A DNA stretch of 33,577 bases from Thermogemmatispora onikobensis (GCF_001748285.1 NZ_BDGT01000074.1:1-33577), one strand, 5' to 3'. Counted from the first letter of the stretch, positions 22,960 through 30,524 are shown. The notes: generated by a model not told the origin, from the sequence alone. Program-made: numbers and translations.

Positions 22960-25203
22960 ATGAGTACATCCTTTGCACAAGAACGCTTCTGCGACCACTG
23001 TGGGGCCGCCAACCCGGCAGATGCCGCCCGCTGCTGGCATTGTCAGGGGGCGCTGCCGGCCCCCCTGGCCACAGTGGGCGCCCTGCTCCTGGGGCGCTAC
23101 CATCTGATCCGCGAGCTGGGCCAGGGGGGCATGGGCACCGTCTTTCTGGCCGAAGACCGGCGCCTTGGTGCCCGTGCCGTCGCCGTCAAATGCCTCTACA
23201 AACATCGCCTCAACACACAAGAGCGAGCCGAAGCCGAGCGCGCCTTTCAACAGGAGGCTGAACTACTGGCGCGCCTGCACCATCCGAGCCTGCCGGCCAT
23301 CCACGACTACTGGAGCGAGCCAGAGGCCAGCTATCTGGTGATGGACTATATCGAGGGCGAGACCCTGGAAGTCATCCAACAGAGAGCCGGTCAGAGGCCC
23401 CTGCCCCTGGTACAAGTCTTAGGCTGGGGGCAGCAGCTCTGCGAGGTGCTGGCCTATCTGCACGAGCAGCAGCCGCCGATTATTTTCCGCGACCTCAAGC
23501 CGGCCAATGTCATGCTGCGCCGTAGCGACGGGCGGCTCCTGCTGATTGACTTTGGGATTGCGCGGCACTTCAAACCAGGCCAGGCCCACGACACCGTTGC
23601 CTTTGGCTCTCCTGGCTTTGCGGCGCCGGAGCAGTATGGCAAAGAGCAGACCACGCCGCGCAGCGACCTCTACAGTCTTGGGGCGGTGCTGCACTACCTG
23701 CTGAGCGGGCGTGATCCGAGCGAGCAGCCGTTTCGCTTTGCCCCCTTGCGGCAGCTCAATCCAGAAGTGCCCGAGGGGCTGGCCCGGCTCATTGCCGAGC
23801 TGGTGGCCCTGGAACCGAAACACCGCCCATCCTCGGCGCGTGAGGTGCTGGAGCAGCTGAAGCAGCAGGCTGGGATTGGCAAAGGGAGCGGCAGGAGCAC
23901 GCGAGTGGGGGGCTGGCCAGCACAGGGGCAAGGTGCAGCAGCAGCAGTGCAGCCGAAGCAGGGACTGGCGCCGACGGTGCCGGCGGGGCCCTTGGTCTCA
24001 GCAGCCGGCCAGGCTCAGGCTGGGGGGCAAGGTGCAGCAGCAGTGCAGCTGAAGCAGGGACTGGCGCCGACGGTGCCGGCGGGACCCTTGGTCTCAGCAG
24101 CCGGCCAGGCTCAAGCGGGAAGGCAGCGCCAGTTGCAGCAGCCTGCGCTGATCTCCCCGCCGGCGGTGCCAGTTCAAAAACCGCAGCTATCTCGGCGCTC
24201 CTTGCTCGCACTGGGCCTCGGGGGAGGAATGTTGGCCCTGGTCTCTGGCGGTGTCTTTTTCCTCTTAGCGCAATCGCGCATTCCCAGGCTGGCCCTCCAG
24301 GAAGGGCAGGGAACAGGGCAAGTGAGCCTCCTGCTAACCTGCCGGGGACATCGCGGCCCGGTGACTGCGCTCGCCTGGTCGCCGGATCACACTGTGCTCG
24401 CCTCCGCTTCGAGCGATCAGACGGTCCGCCTCTGGGATGCCAACACTGGGGCAAGCCTGCGGGTCTACACTGGCCATCAGAGCGAAGTTCGGGCGCTCTC
24501 CTGGTCGCCCGGAGGCGTCTACATTGCCTCTGGTTCCGCTGATGGAATGATCCACATCTGGGATGCTGACACAGGGCAGCTCCGGCGAAGCTACCAGGGG
24601 CACAACGCTGCCGTCAATGCCCTGGCCTGGTCTCCACAGCCGGATGATACACGGCTGGCCTCAGCGGGCGACGATGGCAGCGTCTCCATCTGGGATGGCT
24701 CCAGCGGGCAGCTTCGTGAGAAGCTGCCCGGCAGCGGCGGGAGCATCCGCGCCCTGGCCTGGTCGCCTGATGGCGAGCGGCTTGCCTCAGCCGGAGACGC
24801 TGGCCTGGTCGAGATCCGAGAAACGGTCGGCTGGTCTGCCCTAAGCTCCTACCAGGGCCATAGCGGCCCGGTCTGGAGTCTGGCCTGGTCGCCTGATGGC
24901 AACCTGGTCGCCTCCGGCTCGGCTGATACCACCGTCCAGATCTGGAACCTCAGCACCGGCGAACGGCTGCTGACCTACAGGGGCCACAGCGATACCGTCA
25001 CCGGCCTGGCCTGGTCGCCCTTTCAGCGCGAGATCGCCTCGTGCTCCTATGACGGCACTGTCCAGGTCTGGGACAGCACGAGCGGGCGGCTCTGGGGAAC
25101 TGGCAAAAGTGCTGCTTTCCAGGTGCTCGTCTGGTGGCCATCCTATACCCTGCTCGCCACCGGAGACAAGGACGCCAACGTACGGATCTGGCAAACTGCC
25201 TGA
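22960..25203 (+). CDS. Membrane Ser/Thr protein kinase with zinc ribbon and WD40 sensor (copy 2)
   Basis: A 747-residue paralogue of the gene at 19338 with the same layout: zinc ribbon (Cys11, 14, 25, 28), kinase domain with GQGGMG, Lys77, FRDLKPAN, DFG and APE, repeat linker, one TM segment, and a seven-bladed WD40 domain. The one-residue difference in length comes from loss of one CAG in the second linker repeat. The cytoplasmic half is almost unchanged from copy 1. Substitutions gather in the propeller, mostly blades 4-7: for example SKNGQLLGAG becomes STSGRLWGTG, and GHWDTV becomes GHSDTV. Some changes restore propeller consensus (ALAWSPD here, ALACSPD in copy 1). It is 150 nt downstream of an intact methyltransferase. 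Ligand and phosphorylation targets are unknown. Confidence 0.93.
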   Translation: MSTSFAQERFCDHCGAANPADAARCWHCQGALPAPLATVGALLLGRYHLIRELGQGGMGTVFLAEDRRLGARAVAVKCLYKHRLNTQERAEAERAFQQEAELLARLHHPSLPAIHDYWSEPEASYLVMDYIEGETLEVIQQRAGQRPLPLVQVLGWGQQLCEVLAYLHEQQPPIIFRDLKPANVMLRRSDGRLLLIDFGIARHFKPGQAHDTVAFGSPGFAAPEQYGKEQTTPRSDLYSLGAVLHYLLSGRDPSEQPFRFAPLRQLNPEVPEGLARLIAELVALEPKHRPSSAREVLEQLKQQAGIGKGSGRSTRVGGWPAQGQGAAAAVQPKQGLAPTVPAGPLVSAAGQAQAGGQGAAAVQLKQGLAPTVPAGPLVSAAGQAQAGRQRQLQQPALISPPAVPVQKPQLSRRSLLALGLGGGMLALVSGGVFFLLAQSRIPRLALQEGQGTGQVSLLLTCRGHRGPVTALAWSPDHTVLASASSDQTVRLWDANTGASLRVYTGHQSEVRALSWSPGGVYIASGSADGMIHIWDADTGQLRRSYQGHNAAVNALAWSPQPDDTRLASAGDDGSVSIWDGSSGQLREKLPGSGGSIRALAWSPDGERLASAGDAGLVEIRETVGWSALSSYQGHSGPVWSLAWSPDGNLVASGSADTTVQIWNLSTGERLLTYRGHSDTVTGLAWSPFQREIASCSYDGTVQVWDSTSGRLWGTGKSAAFQVLVWWPSYTLLATGDKDANVRIWQTA
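23926..24120 (+). repeat. Tandem repeats in the linker of kinase copy 2 (99 + 96 bp)
   Basis: Same two-unit repeat as in copy 1, but the second unit (24025-24120) lacks one CAG triplet, an in-frame contraction that leaves GQGAAAVQ instead of GQGAAAAVQ. Confidence 0.9.
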
Positions 25204-25231
25204 TGAGAAAGCTTCTCACCAATGCACAAGC

Positions 25232-25265
25232 GGACTGCTGTCACTGGCTCCTGCTACAGCAGTCC
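25232..25265 (+). terminator. Stem-loop after kinase copy 2
   Basis: GGACTGCTGT (25232-25241) and ACAGCAGTCC (25256-25265) form a perfect 10-bp stem with a 14-nt loop. No T-run follows. Conserved pairing with the left copy supports a role at the 3' end of the kinase mRNA. Confidence 0.5.
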
Positions 25266-25276
25266 GCACTAGCACT

Positions 25277-25314
25277 GGCGAGCAAGCGGCGCTCAGCCGG
25301 CTGGGCTGCTCGCC
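25277..25314. other. Inverted repeat between convergent kinase and esterase genes
   Basis: GGCGAGCA (25277-25284) and TGCTCGCC (25307-25314) flank a GC-rich interior containing AGCCGGCT. It lies 22 bp after the esterase stop (minus strand) and could help end transcription from either side; no T-run is present. Confidence 0.35.
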
Positions 25315-25335
25315 ATCCTCTCGCGCACGACCCCG

Positions 25336-26745
25336 CTACACCACGGCGCAGTTCATACCATTGAGCGTGAAAGCCGTGGGCGGCGGATTGCTCCCACTCC
25401 AGGTGGCCTGGAAGCCCGGCGGCACACTCAAGCTACTATTGGCCGGAATCACCGCATTGACGGCCACATTCGTCACCGTCACAGCGCTGCCCGCCTGCGA
25501 GAAATTTCCGTTCCAGCTCACCGTGATCATCTGGCCATTGGCGAAGGAGAAGCGCAGCGTCCAGCCGTTGATCGCGCTGCTACCGGTATTGGTGATCGTC
25601 AGGCTGGCCTGGAAGCCGCCACTCCACTGGCTGACGATTCCGTAATGGATCTGGCAGGAGCTAGCCCCCGGCGTCGGGCTGGGGGATGACGTGGGCGACG
25701 GCGTACTCGTGGGCGTAGCCGTCCCGCCCGAGCCGCTGCCGCCATGCAGCGGATGCTTTATGAAAAAGCTATAGATGGCGTTAGTGGCGCTGGGACCCTG
25801 CGGGTCAGTGTAGGAGCCGCTGCTGCCGCCGCCGGACCAGTCATGACCCATGCCGTTGATTTTCCAATACTCCTCAATCTCGTTCCCCTGATTATCGTTC
25901 CAGGACTGCACCGTATAGCTGCGCCCACCCGACACCTGGCCACTTATACTACTGCTCGGACTGCTGAAGCTGGCGTTGTAGCTGCCGTTCGAGGCCAGAT
26001 GATCGGTCGTCATCCACTGTTGGACCACCTGGTCGCCGTTGACCGGATAGACCGTATAGTCGCTCTGGCCCTGGAAGACGATCGTCGGCACCACGCGGGC
26101 AGCGCTGCCCATCGCTTGATAAGCGGCCTGCCCCTGCTGCTGCGGATTCGGTCCACCTTGCATCATCGCCGTTGTGGCCGCCGTCTGCGAGGTCGCCGCC
26201 TGATATTCCAGGCCCGAAGCCGAAGCGATGGCCGCAAAGATATCCGGGTAGGTCGCTCCCATAATCACCGCCATTGCCGCCCCTGCTGAGAAACCAGCCA
26301 CATAGACGCGATTGCGGTCGATCGTCCACTGCGAGGTATTTTGCTCGACAGTCTGGACGATACCAGCAATGATGGCCGGCTCGCCGCTGCCGCGCGACTG
26401 ATCGGCGGGCAGGAACCAATTCCAGCAGGAAAGCGAATTATAGCTACTCGTCTGCTGCGGATAGACCACGATGAACTGATCCTGATCGGCCAGGGCGTTC
26501 ATCTGAGTGCCGTTAGCGAAGTCCTGCGGCGTCTGGGTGCAACCGTGGAGCATGACGATCAGGGGGACCGCCGTGCCAACCCGGTAATTGGCCGGCGTAT
26601 AGACATAGTAGGGACGGCTGCCGGCTGGCCCGTTATAGGTGTACTGGGTGAAGGTGCCGCTGCTGGCGTGCGCCCGCTCAAAAAAGAGCATCCCACTGAC
26701 GAGGAGCAGCGCGCAAGCGAGTACAAGGCGAACAAAGTTTCGCAT
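25336..26745 (-). CDS. Secreted CE1/PHB-depolymerase-like esterase with CBM2
   Basis: An exported polysaccharide esterase (469 aa), most likely an acetylxylan or feruloyl esterase; poly-hydroxyalkanoate depolymerase is the alternative suggested by family naming. A signal peptide ends near AHA (residues 25-27). The alpha/beta-hydrolase domain (about 30-335) has the oxyanion-loop block MLHGCTQTPQDFA, nucleophile Ser153 in GFSAG, and likely Asp229 (GQSDYTVYP) and His301 (NGMGHDW). A Thr/Ser/Pro linker (about 340-362) leads to a C-terminal carbohydrate-binding module of family 2 (364-468), bounded by two cysteines, with tryptophans in QWSGGFQ, NGWTL and SWNG. ATG 26745 has AAGGGGG 8 nt upstream and starts the signal peptide; the frame is open to 27135 but that extension is not protein-like. 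The distant promoter at 27156-27184 probably serves it. Confidence 0.92.
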   Translation of the reverse strand: MRNFVRLVLACALLLVSGMLFFERAHASSGTFTQYTYNGPAGSRPYYVYTPANYRVGTAVPLIVMLHGCTQTPQDFANGTQMNALADQDQFIVVYPQQTSSYNSLSCWNWFLPADQSRGSGEPAIIAGIVQTVEQNTSQWTIDRNRVYVAGFSAGAAMAVIMGATYPDIFAAIASASGLEYQAATSQTAATTAMMQGGPNPQQQGQAAYQAMGSAARVVPTIVFQGQSDYTVYPVNGDQVVQQWMTTDHLASNGSYNASFSSPSSSISGQVSGGRSYTVQSWNDNQGNEIEEYWKINGMGHDWSGGGSSGSYTDPQGPSATNAIYSFFIKHPLHGGSGSGGTATPTSTPSPTSSPSPTPGASSCQIHYGIVSQWSGGFQASLTITNTGSSAINGWTLRFSFANGQMITVSWNGNFSQAGSAVTVTNVAVNAVIPANSSLSVPPGFQATWSGSNPPPTAFTLNGMNCAVV

Positions 26746-27139
26746 GATGAACCCCCTTGACGGTGAGGCGATGCCAGGGGCAGGCAGTCTGGCATCCTTG
26801 CCCTGCAGAATCGGGCAGGAATGAAAAAGAGAAGATGGGCGGGTAAGAGGAGAGAAAGCAGGAAAGACCAACCCGGCTGATAGCACTCTCTCTGTCTCTG
26901 AGGAGAGGCGAGGCAGATGCTGAGGCAGATGCTGAGGGAGATGCCAGGGTAACCATTTGCTGTCTCTAGCCGCCTGGTGCTGATCTTGATCAGGCAGCAC
27001 AGGCCAGGCGCGAGCCGGAGCAGAAAGGCTGCTGGTAGCAGGCCAGCACCGTGCTGGCGGAAGGCAAGTCATGGCCGGCGTCCTCCTGCGGCGCTGGTTC
27101 CGCGCAACACTGCGCGGCGCTGGCGCTCTCTCCAAGGCT
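26746..27139 (-). other. Long leader of the esterase gene, no gene seen
   Basis: About 390 nt between the esterase start and the palindromic promoter. It contains short imperfect repeats of GCAGATGCTGAG near 26915-26940 and no recognisable protein. If the promoter call is right, the esterase mRNA has an unusually long 5' leader. Confidence 0.4.
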
Positions 27140-27184
27140 CATATGACACATGAATCATGTATCATATGACAGGTATTTTGTCAA
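27140..27184 (-). promoter_or_regulatory. Promoter overlapped by a 29-bp near-palindrome
   Basis: CATATG at 27140-27145 and again at 27163-27168 bound a 29-bp near-perfect palindrome (arms also containing ACATGA / TCATGT). On the minus strand a consensus TTGACA (27179-27184) lies 17 bp from TACATG (27156-27161), which falls inside the palindrome. A dimeric repressor bound there would cover the -10 element. It sits in the gap between the gene ending at 27217 and the esterase and points toward the esterase. The binding protein is unknown. Confidence 0.6.
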
Positions 27185-27216
27185 GGGAGCACCGTGCGTC
27201 GCCGCCCCGTCGGACC

Positions 27217-27975
27217 TCAGCAGATCAGGGGCCGCCAGTGATCGAGGTAGTAGCCCAGCAGCTCGGCCAGCTCCACCGGCAGCTCCTGACGCCGCTGCCG
27301 CCAGACCTCCGTCAGACGGGCATAGATCGGGGGAGAAAAGAGCCAGAGGCGCAGCTGCGGCCACTCGTCCTGCTGCCATTCTTGGCGAGAATGTTCTGCC
27401 AGCGCCGGCCCTTCCTCGACAAAGAAGAGCGCCAGATGATAGAGTGGAAGAAAGCCCACGGCCTCCTCCCAGAGGCGCAGAAACGGTGCCGGCGACTCCC
27501 AGCACAGAGCCATAGCGCGCAAGAAGGCCGCCGCATCGTGCCAGACCAGGGTCGCGGGAGGCTGCGACAGCAGCAGGCGCCAGCAGAGCAACAAGGCCGT
27601 CTCGACGGCCTCCTGCTCGGCATGCGGCCAGGTGCGCCACTGGCCGTAGTCCAGCTTGGCAGCGAGCTGGCTGAACTCCAGCGCAAAGCCGTCATCCTGG
27701 CCGCGCAGGATAATCTCCAGCCAGCGTGGCAGAAAATGCTTGAAATCGGCGACCTCGCCCCAGGTCGTCAGCGCCTTCCAGGCGTAGCGTTGCAGATCGG
27801 AGCCTGACAGCTGCTCCAGCGGTACGCGCCCCAGACGCGCAATCTCCTCCGGCGTCACGCAATGGAGACAGGCCCACATCTGTCGCCGGAACGGATAGGC
27901 GGCAAAGGTTCGATAGAGGCGCGCAATGACCGCCGCGCGCGCCGCCTCCAATTCTTGGTCTGGCCGGCTCATCAT
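27217..27975 (-). CDS. Conserved-looking protein of unknown function
   Basis: I do not recognise a characterised family. The 252-residue protein is soluble, mostly helical and rich in Trp, Leu, Glu and Gln, without signal peptide or TM segment. The N-terminal part has a short CLHC pair (WACLHCVTPEEIARLG), then LSGSDLQRYAWKALTTWGEV, and ADFKHFLPRWLEII. The last two blocks resemble an uncharacterised bacterial family that I recall only as hypothetical proteins. ATG 27975 has AAGGAG 6 nt upstream; TTG 27978 and ATG 27972 are alternatives. It has its own extended -10 promoter at 28031-28039 and is divergent from the thiamine operon. Codon use looks like that of its neighbours, so it is very probably a real gene. 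Confidence 0.75.
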   Translation of the reverse strand: MMSRPDQELEAARAAVIARLYRTFAAYPFRRQMWACLHCVTPEEIARLGRVPLEQLSGSDLQRYAWKALTTWGEVADFKHFLPRWLEIILRGQDDGFALEFSQLAAKLDYGQWRTWPHAEQEAVETALLLCWRLLLSQPPATLVWHDAAAFLRAMALCWESPAPFLRLWEEAVGFLPLYHLALFFVEEGPALAEHSRQEWQQDEWPQLRLWLFSPPIYARLTEVWRQRRQELPVELAELLGYYLDHWRPLIC

Positions 27976-28030
27976 CAACAGCTCCTTGTTTGGGATGGGC
28001 CTCCTGGCCGCTCGCTCCTTGTTGGACTCC

Positions 28031-28039
28031 AGTATAGCA
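28031..28039 (-). promoter_or_regulatory. Extended -10 promoter for the 27975 gene
   Basis: Minus strand TGC-TATACT: a good -10 (five of six consensus bases) with the TGn extension. The -35 region 17 bp away (TGGCCT) is poor, as is common with extended -10 promoters. It lies about 55 nt before the start codon. Confidence 0.45.
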
Positions 28040-28210
28040 GACCTGGTCTTTCGAGGCCAGCACAGCTGCGCGCTGCTCGGGCGTTTGCCGACTGGCTGGC
28101 TGGTGGAAGACAGTCAGTCTATGGTATCATCTCTGATAGAGAAGATTGCCGGCCTGTTTGCCGCGCGGCCCTGTCGGGCAGGCTCGGGAGCGCAGGCCGG
28201 GCAAGGAAGG

Positions 28211-28313
28211 AAGCGAGGGGAGTCCGGAGAGCCGGGCTGAGAGTGCGACCCTGCAATGTCGCAGACCCTGCAGCAGACACCTGATCTGGATCATACCAGC
28301 GGAGGGAACGCTT
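28211..28313 (+). promoter_or_regulatory. TPP riboswitch (THI element)
   Basis: The conserved TPP aptamer words are all present and in order: CTGAGA at 28237-28242, ACCTGATCTGGAT at 28279-28291, and ATACCAGCGGAGGGAA at 28293-28308. AAGCG (28211-28215) and CGCTT (28309-28313) close the P1 helix. It senses thiamine pyrophosphate and should switch off the thiO-thiG-thiE-thiS genes downstream through the terminator at 28386-28423. A -10-like TATCAT at 28125-28130 is a possible start of the leader, with a weak -35. Confidence 0.95.
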
Positions 28314-28385
28314 TCTTTCTCCCACTGGCTCCGCTGCCTAACGTGGCTTCACCCGCGTCACGCAGCGGGAGAGCGTCGACAAGAA

Positions 28386-28423
28386 GCCGTTTCCCGGCCC
28401 GCCTGGGGAAGCGGCCTTTTTTT
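28386..28423 (+). terminator. Riboswitch-controlled intrinsic terminator
   Basis: GCCGTTTCCC (28386-28395) pairs with GGGAAGCGGC (28406-28415), including one G-U, closing a 10-nt loop, followed by C and seven T (28417-28423). Lying between the TPP aptamer and thiO, it is the natural expression platform for ligand-dependent termination. Confidence 0.85.
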
Positions 28424-28466
28424 ATGGGCCGCCTGTTCTGTTCAAGGAAGAGGAAGGCACGAGCCT

Positions 28467-29717
28467 ATGCAACGGCGAACCTATGATGTCGCGGTAGTTG
28501 GCGCGGGCATTGTCGGCAGCGCCACGGCCTACCATCTAGCGCGGGCCGGGCAGCGCGTTGTCCTCGTAGAGCGCAGCGGCGTCGCTGCCGAAGCCTCAGA
28601 CGCCGGGGCTGGCATGCTCACCCCGCTGGCCGAGGCCGGCGCTAGCGACCTGAGTGATCCCCTCTTGCGTCTTGGCCTGGCCGGCCTGCGCCACTACCAG
28701 ACCCTTGAAGCACAGCTAGAGAGTGAAACCGGCATGCGGGCCGGCCTTGTCCACCTGCCGACCCTCTATCCCGCCTTCGACGAAGGGCAGGCCGAGGCCC
28801 TGCGCCGCGACCTACCCGCCCTGCAGACCCTGCGTCCTGAACTCGTCTGGCTGGAGGCCGACGAGGTCCGCCAGCGCGAGCCACTGCTGGCCCCCAGCGT
28901 ACGCGGAGCCATCCTTTCGCCCGCCGAAGGTAACGTCGCCATCGGCCACCTCACGCGCCTGCTCGTGCGCGCCGCACAATTGCATGGCGCCGAGCTGCTC
29001 ATTCCGCGCAGCGCCCTGGCCCTGCTCTGGGACGGCGTCCGCGTCCAGGGCGTTCTCACTGAGGAAGAAGCCATCGAGGCTGCCCATGTGGTGCTGGCGA
29101 CCGGCGCCTGGAGCAGCGCCTGGTCCGATCGGGGCCAGCGCTCAGGCATCGTCTATCCGCTCAAGGGCCAGCTTCTAGCCCTGCGTCCCAGTGACCAGCC
29201 CTTGCGTCACACGATCTACGCTGGTCCCTTGGGCTATCTTGTCCCCAAAGCCGACGGCAGCGTCTTTGTCGGGGCCACCTCCGAGCGGCGCGGCTTCGAC
29301 AAGACGCCGACCGCCGCGGGCCTGGCCCAATTGCTCACTGTCGTGCGCCGTGTGGCCCCAGCTCTAGAGGAAGCCGCCGTTGAACGCACCTGGGCCGGCC
29401 TACGCCCCGTCTCTGTGGATGGCCTGCCCTTCATCGGCGAAGCGCCCAGCAGCCCCGGCCTCTGGCTGGCCGTCGGGCACGGGCGCGTCGGCGCCATCAC
29501 TGGACCTGTCACCGGCTTCCTCATCGCCGAACTCATCCAGGGGCGGCCCGTCCCCTACGAACTGGACCTGCGCCCCTTTGCGCCCGAGCGTCTCGGGGCC
29601 TGGCGCCGCCGCCTGACTCCCCTCAGCGCCGCCGGGGCCGGCGATCGCCAGCTCGAATTGTTCAGCCAGCCTCCCGAAGCCGTCGCCGTAGAAGAAGAGA
29701 GGAGAGAACGACCATGA
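28467..29717 (+). CDS. thiO: Glycine oxidase ThiO
   Basis: FAD-dependent oxidase that turns glycine into the imine used to build the thiazole ring of thiamine. The 416-residue protein starts with the dinucleotide-binding fold DVAVVGAGIVGSATAYHLA (GxGxxG), followed by the acidic end of beta-2 (VVLVERSG) and the DAO-family AEASDAGAGML. The C-terminal substrate part has YPLKGQLLAL, GYLVPKADGSVFVGATSE, GLRPVSVDGLPFIGEAP and AVGHGRVGAITGPVTG, all typical of ThiO. ATG 28467 was chosen because GAGGAAGG lies about 10 nt upstream and the protein then starts at the FAD motif; the open frame runs further up through the riboswitch and is not coding there. Its stop overlaps thiG by 4 nt (ATGA). Regulation is by the upstream TPP riboswitch. 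Confidence 0.95.
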   Translation: MQRRTYDVAVVGAGIVGSATAYHLARAGQRVVLVERSGVAAEASDAGAGMLTPLAEAGASDLSDPLLRLGLAGLRHYQTLEAQLESETGMRAGLVHLPTLYPAFDEGQAEALRRDLPALQTLRPELVWLEADEVRQREPLLAPSVRGAILSPAEGNVAIGHLTRLLVRAAQLHGAELLIPRSALALLWDGVRVQGVLTEEEAIEAAHVVLATGAWSSAWSDRGQRSGIVYPLKGQLLALRPSDQPLRHTIYAGPLGYLVPKADGSVFVGATSERRGFDKTPTAAGLAQLLTVVRRVAPALEEAAVERTWAGLRPVSVDGLPFIGEAPSSPGLWLAVGHGRVGAITGPVTGFLIAELIQGRPVPYELDLRPFAPERLGAWRRRLTPLSAAGAGDRQLELFSQPPEAVAVEEERRERP

Positions 29718-30499
29718 CAGAGGATCTGCTCACCATTGGCTCGCGGACCTTCCGCTCCCGCCTCCTCCTGGGCACGGGCAAGTACCGCAGCTTCGAAGAG
29801 ATGCAGCAGAGCCTGGAGGCCAGTGGCACCGAGGTCGTCACCGTGGCCCTGCGCCGCCTGGATCTCTCACGTCCGGGACAGCCAACGCTGCTCGACTATC
29901 TCGATACCGAGCGCTACACTATCCTGCCGAACACCGCCGGCTGCAAGACCGCCGAGGAGGCCATTCAGATCGCTCACCTGGCGGCGGCGATGGGCCTGCC
30001 GCGCTGGGTCAAGCTAGAGGTCATACCCGATCCCGACTATCTGCTGCCCGACCCCGTTGCTACTCTGGAAGCCACGCGCCAGCTCGTCAAAGAGGGCTTC
30101 GAAGTCCTGCCTTACATCAACGCCGACCCCGTCCTGGCCCGGCTCCTCCAGGATGCCGGCGCCGTCACCGTCATGCCCCTCGGCTCGCCCATTGGCTCCG
30201 GGCAAGGGTTGCTCAACCTGCCGCAGATCCAGATCATCATCGAGCAGGCGCGCGTCCCCGTCATTGTCGACGCCGGCATCGGCGCCCCTTCGGACGCCGC
30301 CCTGGCGATGGAACTGGGGGCTGCCGCCTGCCTGATCAATACCGCCGTCGCCCAGGCCGGCAACCCTGTGCTGATGGCGCGCGCCATGAAGCTGGCCATC
30401 GAAGCTGGACGGGCCGCCTTCCTGGCCGGACGCATCCCGCGCCGTCCCCAGGCCGTGGCCAGCAGCCCCCTGACTGGCCTGGTCGGCAGCCTATCCTGA
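29714..30499 (+). CDS. thiG: Thiazole synthase ThiG
   Basis: Forms the thiazole phosphate ring from 1-deoxy-D-xylulose 5-phosphate, the ThiO-derived imine and sulfur carried on ThiS. The 261-residue TIM-barrel has Lys100 in WVKLEVIPD, the expected Schiff-base lysine, plus TGKY, ILPNTAGCKTAEEA, GFEVLPYINADPVLARLL, VMPLGSPIGSGQGL and VIVDAGIGAPSDAALAMELG, a complete set of ThiG landmarks. The ATG overlaps the thiO stop as ATGA, with GAGAGGAGAG upstream inside thiO, so translation is coupled. Cytosolic. The short C-terminal tail after GRIPRR is within family variation. Confidence 0.97.
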   Translation: MTEDLLTIGSRTFRSRLLLGTGKYRSFEEMQQSLEASGTEVVTVALRRLDLSRPGQPTLLDYLDTERYTILPNTAGCKTAEEAIQIAHLAAAMGLPRWVKLEVIPDPDYLLPDPVATLEATRQLVKEGFEVLPYINADPVLARLLQDAGAVTVMPLGSPIGSGQGLLNLPQIQIIIEQARVPVIVDAGIGAPSDAALAMELGAAACLINTAVAQAGNPVLMARAMKLAIEAGRAAFLAGRIPRRPQAVASSPLTGLVGSLS

Positions 30500-30524
30500 G
30501 CGAGCCAACGAGTGAGAACGGTGT

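Larger units (their letters stand above)
21791..25265 (+). repeat. Segmental duplication, right copy (intact methyltransferase + kinase)
   Basis: Right copy of the unit described for 18893-21646. It holds promoter, full methyltransferase, kinase copy 2 and the closing stem-loop. Direct orientation and the 144-bp distance between units make unequal crossing-over between the kinase genes possible. Confidence 0.9.

Noticed and set aside
22725-25203. Duplication as a transposon
   Set aside because: No transposase, no terminal inverted repeats and no target-site duplication seen; an ordinary tandem segmental duplication explains it.
25336-27135. Longer esterase starting at 27135
   Set aside because: The extra 130 residues precede a perfect signal peptide and ribosome site at 26745 and are low-complexity; the region is better read as a leader.
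28146-28466. N-terminal extension of ThiO
   Set aside because: It runs through the TPP riboswitch and its terminator; the FAD motif begins right after ATG 28467.
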